Source: Actinomycetes bacterium (GTDB taxonomy: Bacteria > Actinomycetota > Acidimicrobiia > Acidimicrobiales > RAAP-2). From it: a DNA stretch of 6,113 nt. Both the position numbers and the translations under genes were made by a program. Positions 1-5,099 of this stretch are shown here, one piece after another. The stretch is taken from NCBI GenBank assembly GCA_021826255.1, contig JAKBAZ010000074.1, positions 1 through 6,113 of the forward strand, given 5' to 3'. Position 1 is the stretch's first letter, and each line of letters begins with the position of its first letter. Below the pieces are notes generated by a model. The model ran no database searches and was not told where the DNA came from. It worked only from the letters and a program-made list of their open reading frames with translations.

Positions 1-581
1 GCCGCGGGGCCCACCGGTTTGCCGCCGCCGGCGTGGCCCGAACCTTCCAGGCTTCTCGGATGTTCTCCGCGTTGACGACCTTCGAAAACGTGAAGATCGG
101 TGCCGAGTCGCACCGAGGACTCGGGGCGGTCGGAGCCATGCTCCGCGGACCGGGAACCCGTCGCGACGAACGAGAGTCCGACGAGAAGACCCTGCGCCTC
201 CTTGACTTTGTGGGACTGAGAGACCAAGCCAATACGTTGTCGGCTTCGCTGAGTTATGGCGCCCGTCGTCGCCTCGAAATCGCGCGAGGATTGGCCACCG
301 ACCCCGTCGCACTACTTCTCGACGAGCCGGCCGCCGGAACCAATCCGGCGGAGAAGCTGGAGTTGGCCACCCTCATACGGCGGGTACGAGACGAGTTGGG
401 TGTGACGATTCTGCTCATCGAGCACGACATGAAATTGGTGATGTCGGTGGCCGAGCGGCTCTACGTCTTGAACTTCGGTTCGGTAATTGCGACCGGTACT
501 CCCGATGAGATCCGCTCTAATCAAGCGGTCATCGATGCCTACTTGGGGTCGAGTGACGCGCAAACTTCGGAGGCGTCGTGA
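1..581 (+). CDS. livG: Branched-chain amino acid ABC transporter ATP-binding protein LivG (5' truncated by window edge)
   Basis: This is the C-terminal part of the LivG ATPase, a cytoplasmic subunit that powers uptake of branched-chain amino acids, amides or urea-type substrates with LivF and the LivHM permeases. The reading frame is open from base 3 and the gene begins left of the window, so the Walker A motif is missing. Visible parts, in order, are the Q-loop segment ARTFQ (near 36-50), a signature-like LSYGARRRLEIA (from 249), Walker B ALLLDEP with the D-loop AGTNPAE (from about 309), and the switch histidine in LIEHDM (414-431). After these comes the LivG-type C-terminal tail ending in AYLG. 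The tail and the Q-loop context are typical of LivG and not of general ABC ATPases. The usual length is about 250-260 residues and roughly 190 are visible. The stop overlaps the livF start, so the two are co-translated. Substrate cannot be told from the ATPase alone. Confidence 0.92.
   Translation, partial: RGAHRFAAAGVARTFQASRMFSALTTFENVKIGAESHRGLGAVGAMLRGPGTRRDERESDEKTLRLLDFVGLRDQANTLSASLSYGARRRLEIARGLATDPVALLLDEPAAGTNPAEKLELATLIRRVRDELGVTILLIEHDMKLVMSVAERLYVLNFGSVIATGTPDEIRSNQAVIDAYLGSSDAQTSEAS
569..573 (+). promoter_or_regulatory. Ribosome binding site of livF
   Basis: GGAGG lies inside the last codons of livG. It sits 7 nt before ATG at 581 and only 4 nt before the adjoining GTG at 578, so the ATG is the better start. 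Confidence 0.7.
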
Positions 582-1309
582 TGTTGACAGTAACCGATGC
601 AGTAGTGCGTTACGGGTCGATTACCGCCCTTCACGGGATCAGTTTCGATGTTCGCCAGGGCGAGATTGTCACTTTGCTCGGGGCAAACGGGGCGGGTAAA
701 TCGACGACGTTGCGGATGTTGTCAGGTCTGCACGCCGCTCAGGAGGGACGCGTCGACTTCGAGGGGCGCGACATCACGAGGGTGAAGGCTCACGAACTCT
801 CCTCTCTCGGGATTGCCCACGTGCCCGAAGGGCGTCGAATCTTCCCCCAGATGACGGTTGAAGAGAATCTCGACATGGGCGCGTTCACCCGTAAGGGGGC
901 TTACGCGGACGATCTCGACCGTATGTACGGTCTTTTTCCTATCCTGAAGGAGCGACGTAAGCAGCTCGGAGGAAACCTCTCCGGTGGCGAGCAACAGATG
1001 TTGGCCATTGGCCGAGCATTGATGTCGCAACCACGTCTCATCTTGCTGGACGAGCCGTCGATGGGGCTAGCGCCCATGATCATCGATCAGATTTTTAGGA
1101 TTATTGCCGAAATTCGTGACGAAGGCGTGACCGTTCTGGTGGTGGAGCAAAACGCCTCGCAGGCGCTGCGCCTGGCCGACCGGGGTTACGTCATGGAGAA
1201 CGGTCGGATCGTGCTCGCCGACGACGCCAAACGCCTCCTGGTCGACCCGCGAGTGCGCGCGGTGTACCTCGGCGAAGAGGTCGATACGTCGAGTACCACT
1301 CCCGAGTAA
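581..1309 (+). CDS. livF: Branched-chain amino acid ABC transporter ATP-binding protein LivF
   Basis: This is the second ATPase of the HAAT-family importer, forming a nucleotide-binding heterodimer with LivG under the LivHM permeases. The complete protein is 242 residues, normal for LivF (about 230-250). Walker A is GANGAGKST (34-42). The Q-loop region reads PEGRRIFPQMTVEENL, a LivF hallmark. The signature is LSGGEQQ (from 133), Walker B is LILLDEP with D157/E158, and the D-loop is GLAP. The switch position reads VVEQN (E189, Q190), with glutamine in place of histidine; this is normal in LivF and not a defect. ATG 581 overlaps the livG TGA by one base and has a GGAGG at ideal spacing. GTG 578 is the alternative and adds one residue. 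This appears to be the last gene of the transporter operon, since the next gene is unrelated and follows a hairpin. Confidence 0.95.
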   Translation: MLTVTDAVVRYGSITALHGISFDVRQGEIVTLLGANGAGKSTTLRMLSGLHAAQEGRVDFEGRDITRVKAHELSSLGIAHVPEGRRIFPQMTVEENLDMGAFTRKGAYADDLDRMYGLFPILKERRKQLGGNLSGGEQQMLAIGRALMSQPRLILLDEPSMGLAPMIIDQIFRIIAEIRDEGVTVLVVEQNASQALRLADRGYVMENGRIVLADDAKRLLVDPRVRAVYLGEEVDTSSTTPE

Positions 1310-1320
1310 CCACTTCGGCC

Positions 1321-1350
1321 CCTTCGAGCGACCGTTGCGGTCGACGAAGG
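1321..1350 (+). terminator. Imperfect hairpin after livF, possible terminator or RBS-masking structure
   Basis: CCTTCG (1321-1326) pairs with CGAAGG (1345-1350), and CGACCG (1329-1334) pairs with CGGTCG (1338-1343) around a TTG loop. The interruptions are AG on the left arm and A on the right. It lies 11 bp after the livF stop. No T-tract follows, so classical intrinsic termination is doubtful. The right arm contains part of the AAGGAG ribosome binding site of the next gene, so it might instead limit that gene's translation when livF transcripts read through. The pairing is seen; either role is inference. Confidence 0.35.
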
Positions 1351-1352
1351 AG
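1347..1352 (+). promoter_or_regulatory. Ribosome binding site of the AAA+ ATPase gene
   Basis: AAGGAG is 5 nt before GTG 1358. It overlaps the in-frame GTG at 1352, which therefore cannot be its start; this decides for 1358. Confidence 0.65.
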
Positions 1353-1357
1353 TGAGA

Positions 1358-2071
1358 GTGGACGAAGGACTACCCCCGTGCTGGAACGACGTCGTAGACG
1401 TGTTGGCGAGTGGCGTTCGCCGAGTGCTGCTGTTTGGTCCACCGGGCCTCGGTAAGACCTACGCCGCACTCCGCCTGGCGACGAATGGTCCGGCGGAACG
1501 GCTGACGTGCACCGAAGATTTGACGAGTGCGGAGATTACGGGGTCGTGGATGCCCGCGGGTCAGGGCCGTTGGGAGTGGCGCGAGGGGCCAGGGATCCGG
1601 GCGTGGCGGGGTGTGAACGGGCGTGGTTCTCGTCTCGTGGTCGACGAGATTGACCGGGCTTCGGGGGACGCCCTGTCCACCCTCCTGTTGATCTGTGACT
1701 CGCCCGAATCGGCTCGATGGCGTCATCCCGACAGTGGGGAGTGGGTTCGACCCGGCGAGGAGTTCACCGTCGTCGTGACGACGAACTCGGGGACCCTCGA
1801 AGAGATTCCCGTCGCTCTGAGAGACCGGTTTCCGGTGTGCGTTCGTATCGATCGACCCCACCCGGGCGCCGTGAGCACGTTGTCGGACGATTTGCGAGGC
1901 CCCGCACTCGCCGGGGCACTCGGAGGGGACGAGCGTTTCGTCTCTCTTCGCTCCTTTTACGCCTTCGATGCGCTGCGAGCTCAACTCGGGGCGCAGAGAG
2001 CGGCATCTCTCGTCTTTGGCTCTCGCGCGGACGCGTTTCTTGACGCCCTGGCGATTGGCTCGTTGCGGTGA
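1358..2071 (+). CDS. Short MoxR/CbbQ-like AAA+ ATPase
   Basis: This is a 237-residue AAA+ ATPase of the AAA_5 (MoxR, CbbQ, GvpN, CobS) type, expected to act in the cytoplasm as a remodelling chaperone with a VWA partner. Walker A is GPPGLGKT (27-34), Walker B is LVVDEIDRA (93-101), and sensor 1 is TTN (141-143). The arginine-finger segment is ALRDRFP, with RDRF at 155-158, and a sensor-2-like SLR lies at 196-198. The C-terminal lid is short; typical MoxR proteins are around 300-330 residues, so this is a compact form. The C-terminus (RAASLVFGSRADAFLDAL) resembles the end of MoxR/CbbQ lids. GTG 1358 is chosen for its AAGGAG at 5 nt; GTG 1352 would add two residues. The stop codon overlaps the start of the zincin/VWA gene by 4 bases (GTGA), so the two are coupled and probably form one machine. 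The fold is secure. The client is unknown. Confidence 0.85.
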   Translation: MDEGLPPCWNDVVDVLASGVRRVLLFGPPGLGKTYAALRLATNGPAERLTCTEDLTSAEITGSWMPAGQGRWEWREGPGIRAWRGVNGRGSRLVVDEIDRASGDALSTLLLICDSPESARWRHPDSGEWVRPGEEFTVVVTTNSGTLEEIPVALRDRFPVCVRIDRPHPGAVSTLSDDLRGPALAGALGGDERFVSLRSFYAFDALRAQLGAQRAASLVFGSRADAFLDALAIGSLR

Positions 2072-3402
2072 CCGCAATCTATCCCGAGGTGGTGGAGGCG
2101 GCGCGAAGTCCCCTCGATCTTGGTGGGTGGCGCGTGGAGTCCGGTTCAGCCCAGCGTGGCGATGCCTACTGCGACTTCGGTCGCCGAACGCTACGAGTTC
2201 CCAGTGGCCCCAGTCACCGCGAACGGGCGGTGAGGGCCCACGAACTGATGCACGTGCGGATATCCCCCCACCAGGTTCTACCGGAGGCAGTGCTCTCGTC
2301 GACGAGTGCTCGAGCCCGCGAGTGCGCTGAGGAGTACCGAGTAAATCGGACCCTTCGCGTGGTGGGACTCGACACGAGTGCGCTCTGCGATGGCACCGAG
2401 CGACACGGGGGAGCCGGGCTGGCGGAGGTGGGGGACTGGTCCGAAGCCGTCTGCTTCTACCTCGCGGTGAAGGGTACGGGAGCGGAGGCTCCGTACCTAC
2501 GAGGTATCTCGCGAGTGGCGAGCCCGTGGGCCAAGACGTTGCGCCACCTCGGGCGACGGGTGGACGAGATCGACGCCAGCCTCGACGTGGCGCAGATGAC
2601 CGACGTCACCCTGGACGACGAAGGGTGTCCGCGAGGGTACCGAGCGCACACACTGTCGGTCGCTGAACTAGTGACGCGAATGATTCACGCCGCGCCACCA
2701 CGCGACGCGGACGACGTCAAGCGACTGTCGAGGTCACTGCTCCCCGGGGCTCGTCGCGCCCCGTCGGGAGTTTTCGCACCACTCGTGTGGCGAAGCGACT
2801 CGTTAGGAGAGGGCAGTACGGCTCTTCGAGGTTCGCGATCTGGTCGGGTCACCCACCAGGGTTCGGCCCTGCGATACCCGACGCGACTGCTCACCGACCC
2901 TTACGCCCGAGCGTTCGTGTCGGGTCGACGGCGCGGTGGCGGTGTCATCGTCCTCGATCAGTCTGGTTCCATGGACTTGACCCGCGAGGACGTCGAGAGG
3001 GTGGCTCGACGCGCACCGGGATCGTGGGTCCTCGGATACTCTCATCGTCCCGGCGACGCCGGTGCGACCCCAAACGCCTGGGTTCTCGCTGGACCGGGGG
3101 GAATGGTGAGGGAGGTACCGACCGGAAATGTGGGTAACGGGGTGGACGGGCCGATTCTTCGCTTCGCCGTCACCCTTAATCGGGGCCGTGGTCCGCTCTA
3201 CTGGGTGAGCGACGGCCAAGTCACCGACTCTAACGACCATCCCAGTACCGCCCTGAGTCGAGAGTGCGCACTCACTCTGTTGCGCCATCGATTCATCGTT
3301 CTACGATCAGTCGACGACATCTCTCCGAGTGCCGTTTCGACCCCTTGGAGCCGGCTGGGGCGAGTGGGCGAGGCAGTTCGGAGTCTCGAACACGCCGTGT
3401 AA
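2068..3402 (+). CDS. VWA-domain protein with N-terminal zincin-like (HELMH) domain, DUF2201/CobT-like partner of the AAA+ ATPase
   Basis: This 444-residue protein starts at GTG 2068, coupled to the upstream ATPase by a GTGA overlap. The N-terminal part has AHELMHV with HELMH at 58-62, matching the HExxH zinc metallopeptidase motif. It is followed about 25 residues later by RECAEEYRVN (84-93), whose acidic residues E85, E88 or E89 could be the third zinc ligand. The C-terminal part is a VWA domain. It has VIVLDQSGSM with MIDAS DQSGS at 297-301, a candidate MIDAS threonine at T352 (TGNVGNGVDGP), and D382 in WVSDGQVTD. A putative metallopeptidase domain fused to a VWA-like domain beside a MoxR ATPase recalls the DUF2201 family, and more distantly the CobS/CobT chelatase pair. 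No signal peptide or membrane segment is seen, so it is probably cytoplasmic. The middle (about 110-280) is unrecognised. Whether the zincin is active, and on what substrate, cannot be told. Confidence 0.75.
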   Translation: MTAIYPEVVEAARSPLDLGGWRVESGSAQRGDAYCDFGRRTLRVPSGPSHRERAVRAHELMHVRISPHQVLPEAVLSSTSARARECAEEYRVNRTLRVVGLDTSALCDGTERHGGAGLAEVGDWSEAVCFYLAVKGTGAEAPYLRGISRVASPWAKTLRHLGRRVDEIDASLDVAQMTDVTLDDEGCPRGYRAHTLSVAELVTRMIHAAPPRDADDVKRLSRSLLPGARRAPSGVFAPLVWRSDSLGEGSTALRGSRSGRVTHQGSALRYPTRLLTDPYARAFVSGRRRGGGVIVLDQSGSMDLTREDVERVARRAPGSWVLGYSHRPGDAGATPNAWVLAGPGGMVREVPTGNVGNGVDGPILRFAVTLNRGRGPLYWVSDGQVTDSNDHPSTALSRECALTLLRHRFIVLRSVDDISPSAVSTPWSRLGRVGEAVRSLEHAV

Positions 3403-3410
3403 CAGGGGTG

Positions 3411-3439
3411 TTGTAAAACGAACATCTGTTCGCTAAAGT
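3411..3439 (+). promoter_or_regulatory. Promoter of the LysM/SOS operon
   Basis: The -35-like TTGTAA (3411-3416) and -10-like TAAAGT (3434-3439) are separated by exactly 17 bp. The first LexA box fills the spacer, and transcription would start near 3446 inside the second box. The leader would be very short, since the ribosome binding site begins at 3457. The promoter is inferred from spacing and from its fit with the operators. Confidence 0.6.
3419..3432 (+). promoter_or_regulatory. LexA operator (SOS box) 1
   Basis: CGAACATCTGTTCG matches the Gram-positive/actinobacterial LexA core GAAC-N4-GTTC with both half-sites intact. It lies between the -35 and -10 elements, so bound LexA would block RNA polymerase. 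Confidence 0.85.
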
Positions 3440-3441
3440 AG

Positions 3442-3455
3442 CGAACAGATGTTCG
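3442..3455 (+). promoter_or_regulatory. LexA operator (SOS box) 2
   Basis: CGAACAGATGTTCG is a second complete GAAC-N4-GTTC site. Its centre is 23 bp from that of box 1, about two helical turns, so two LexA dimers could sit on the same face. It covers the probable transcription start. Confidence 0.85.
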
Positions 3456-3456
3456 T

Positions 3457-3463
3457 AAGGAGG
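3457..3463 (+). promoter_or_regulatory. Ribosome binding site of the LysM gene
   Basis: AAGGAGG sits 4 nt before GTG 3468. An ATG at 3464 abuts it in another frame but soon meets a stop, so the GTG is the start. Confidence 0.75.
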
Positions 3464-3467
3464 ATGC

Positions 3468-3887
3468 GTGTCGGCGCTCGAAACCTGGACAAACGAAACG
3501 ACGGTGGTGGGTACGAGGTTGCGGGTCGTCCCCGCTTCCCATGAGTCCCTTCGGGGTCCCCTGGTGGCCGCCCGACGCGCGGCTCGCGCCCGGATGCGTC
3601 GGCGTCGGCGGCGGACCCTACTCGTGGCCGCGTCGATAGTGTCTCTCGCCGTTCTGATGTTTCCCGGTCACGCCTTCGGCGGCACTGGGGTGGGAGGTGT
3701 CAGTGCCGACCAGTTGGGTGTGGTGGGTCTCACTCCGGGCTCGGTGTACGTCGTTCAGCCGGGTGACACCCTCGCCTCGATCGCCCGCCAGGTGAACCCG
3801 CTCGACACGGCGGCCGCGTATCGGAGTCTCGCTCGTGAGTTGCGCAGTGACGCGGTCGTGGTCGGTGAGCACGTCCTCATTCCCTAG
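3468..3887 (+). CDS. SOS-induced membrane-anchored LysM protein (DivS/ChiZ/YneA-like cell division inhibitor)
   Basis: This 139-residue protein has three parts. A basic cytoplasmic N-terminus (1-49) ends in a cluster of arginines (R44-R49). One membrane segment follows (about 50-71, TLLVAASIVSLAVLMF). A C-terminal LysM domain (93-139) begins YVVQPGDTLASIA and ends the protein at HVLIP. The topology places LysM outside, bound to peptidoglycan. Known SOS division suppressors share this plan: YneA of Bacillus, Rv2719c/ChiZ of Mycobacterium and, in function, DivS of Corynebacterium. They sit beside lexA or nrdR. Here two LexA boxes overlap the promoter and nrdR follows 31 bp later, so a division inhibitor made on DNA damage is the best inference. 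No hydrolase domain is visible. The protein is slightly shorter than ChiZ. A housekeeping LysM protein is the less likely alternative. Confidence 0.82.
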   Translation: MSALETWTNETTVVGTRLRVVPASHESLRGPLVAARRAARARMRRRRRRTLLVAASIVSLAVLMFPGHAFGGTGVGGVSADQLGVVGLTPGSVYVVQPGDTLASIARQVNPLDTAAAYRSLARELRSDAVVVGEHVLIP

Positions 3888-3906
3888 AACCCAGGATTTT
3901 CGGGCC

Positions 3907-3912
3907 TACACT
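3907..3912 (+). promoter_or_regulatory. -10 element of a probable leaderless nrdR promoter
   Basis: TACACT fits the actinobacterial TANNNT -10. Six bases separate it from GTG 3919, so transcription would start at the start codon itself. No Shine-Dalgarno sequence is seen before the GTG. No good -35 is visible; CTAGAA/TAGAAC near 3884-3890 is weak. Confidence 0.5.
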
Positions 3913-3918
3913 GGCTGT

Positions 3919-4389
3919 GTGCGATGCCCCTACTGTGCGGCCGATGACGATCGCGTGGTCGACTCGCGACTCGCGGAGGACGGTTCAGCCATCCGGCGCC
4001 GTCGCGAATGCAGTGTTTGCCACCAGCGCTTCACCACGTTTGAACGTATTGACGAGGTCGGCGTGATGGTCGTCAAGCGCTCGGGTGAACGGGAGTCCTT
4101 CTCCCGTTCAAAGATTCTGAGTGGGGTTCGTGCGGCGTGCAAGAACCGGCCCGTAGAGACCGAGACACTGGAGTCCCTGGTGAATGGAATCGAGGACATT
4201 GTGAGAGCCGCCGGGCGCGACGTCACCTCGGAAGAGGTGGGCCTGGCCACTCTTAACGCTCTGCGGCTGGTTGACGACGTGGCCTACGTACGGTTCGCGT
4301 CGGTGTACAAGGGCTTCGCCGACGCGAGTGATTTCGCGCGCGAAGTCGGAAACTTGGTGAAGTCAACGGCTCCTAAGTCGCGCGCGTAG
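3919..4389 (+). CDS. nrdR: Transcriptional repressor NrdR
   Basis: NrdR senses dATP/ATP and represses ribonucleotide reductase genes. The protein has 156 residues, the family's usual length. It opens with a zinc ribbon: C3-P-Y-C6, then C31-S-V-C34, with the conserved VVDSR, RRRREC and RFTTFER segments in between and after. The rest is the ATP-cone domain (about 46-136), beginning VMVVKRSGERESFSR and including the late VAYVRFASVYKGF block. The start is fixed by the invariant opening RCPYC; the frame stays open to 3835, but that would prefix unrelated sequence inside the LysM gene. No ribosome binding site precedes GTG 3919, whereas a -10 hexamer does, suggesting a leaderless mRNA in addition to read-through from the SOS promoter. 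The PIG-L gene starts 2 bp after the stop. Identity is very secure; the dual expression is inference. Confidence 0.96.
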   Translation: MRCPYCAADDDRVVDSRLAEDGSAIRRRRECSVCHQRFTTFERIDEVGVMVVKRSGERESFSRSKILSGVRAACKNRPVETETLESLVNGIEDIVRAAGRDVTSEEVGLATLNALRLVDDVAYVRFASVYKGFADASDFAREVGNLVKSTAPKSRA

Positions 4390-4391
4390 CG

Positions 4392-5099
4392 ATGAAACTC
4401 CTACGCGACGTTCCCGGGGTGGCTCTCGCCATCTACGCCCATCCCGATGATGCCGATGTCGCCGCCGGCGGAACTCTCGCGCGCTGGAGCGCTGAGGGGT
4501 GCGCGGTTCACCTCGTCGTGGTGTGCCAGGGGGATAAGGGGGCTCACGATTCGCACGAGGGAGGTCCCGAACTCGTGAGACGTCGGGCCGAGGAAGTTGC
4601 GTCGGCTGCGGAGTTATTGGGTGTGTCGTCGGTCACGTCACTCGGTGTACCCGACGGTGACTTCGACAACAACCTCGAACTTCGTCGACGCTTAGTCGAG
4701 GTCGTTCGTCGGGTTCGCCCCGACGTCGTCCTCGGACCTGATCCGACGGCCACCTTTTTCGGCGGGGTGTACGTCAATCACCGGGATCACCGAGAGACCG
4801 GTTGGGCGCTGCTCGACGCGGTCGCCCCGGCCTCCGCCATGCCCCTCTATTTTCCCGACGCGGGCGAGGCTCATGAGGTTCGCTTCATGCTCTTAAGTGG
4901 TACACACGAGCCCGACGTGGCCATAGACGTGTCATCGAGCATCGAGAGGAAGGTCGCGGCCGTTCTCGCTCATCGCAGCCAAATGGGTGACCAATCAGCC
5001 GAGATTAATCACGTGGTGAGAGCTCGCGCCCAACAGGGTGCTCGAGAAGTCGGCGCAAGTTTCGTGGAGACGTTTCGTCGTGTCCAGTTCTCCGACTAG
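4392..5099 (+). CDS. PIG-L/LmbE family zinc-dependent deacetylase
   Basis: This 235-residue protein belongs to the PIG-L family, which hydrolyses N-acetyl groups, usually on N-acetylglucosamine conjugates (MshB in mycothiol synthesis, BshB in bacillithiol synthesis, PIG-L in GPI anchors). The zinc and catalytic motif AHPDDAD lies at 16-22 (ligands H17 and D20, catalytic D19). The second motif NHRDHR lies at 129-134 and supplies H130 and the third ligand H133. The strand GVPDGDFDNN and the block VVLGPDP are also typical. The length is normal for the family, and there is no signal peptide. ATG 4392 follows the nrdR stop by 2 bp without a clear ribosome binding site, so it is probably expressed by translational coupling. 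The 3' end overlaps dinB by 20 bp. The substrate is not determined; calling it MshB would go beyond the evidence. Confidence 0.9.
   Translation: MKLLRDVPGVALAIYAHPDDADVAAGGTLARWSAEGCAVHLVVVCQGDKGAHDSHEGGPELVRRRAEEVASAAELLGVSSVTSLGVPDGDFDNNLELRRRLVEVVRRVRPDVVLGPDPTATFFGGVYVNHRDHRETGWALLDAVAPASAMPLYFPDAGEAHEVRFMLLSGTHEPDVAIDVSSSIERKVAAVLAHRSQMGDQSAEINHVVRARAQQGAREVGASFVETFRRVQFSD
5066..5070 (+). promoter_or_regulatory. Ribosome binding site of dinB
   Basis: GGAGA, within the end of the deacetylase gene, stands 9 nt before GTG 5080 and supports that start. Confidence 0.55.

Larger units (their letters stand above)
3418..3456 (+). repeat. 18-bp inverted repeat with 3-nt centre made of the two SOS boxes
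   Basis: ACGAACATCTGTTCGCTA (3418-3435) is the exact reverse complement of TAGCGAACAGATGTTCGT (3439-3456), with AAG between. Each arm contains a palindromic SOS box, so the element is a palindrome of palindromes, and the -10 hexamer sits at its centre. In a read-through transcript from the VWA gene it would fold into a strong hairpin 15 nt after that gene's stop. Confidence 0.9.

Noticed and set aside
1139..1153. Missing switch histidine in LivF (VVEQN) as a sign of a defective ATPase
   Set aside because: Glutamine at this position is the normal state in LivF proteins.
1370..2077. Long minus-strand open frame of 235 codons opposite the AAA+ gene
   Set aside because: It mirrors the AAA+ gene, whose Walker and sensor motifs are clear. 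The translation shows no recognisable domain, and open antisense frames are expected in GC-rich DNA.
2803..3288. Minus-strand open frame of 161 codons opposite the VWA domain
   Set aside because: It is a shadow of the VWA coding region, with no motif, and its plus-strand counterpart is well supported.
3418..3456. Inverted repeat as a dedicated terminator of the VWA gene
   Set aside because: No T-tract follows, and the two arms are accounted for by complete LexA boxes. Termination may be a side effect but is not needed to explain it.
3464..3544. ATG at 3464 as the start of the gene after the SOS boxes
   Set aside because: It abuts the ribosome binding site and its frame stops at 3542-3544; GTG 3468 opens the LysM protein.
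3835..3918. Upstream in-frame extension of nrdR
   Set aside because: The extra 28 codons lie largely inside the LysM gene and are unlike any NrdR; the family begins at the RCPYC zinc ribbon.
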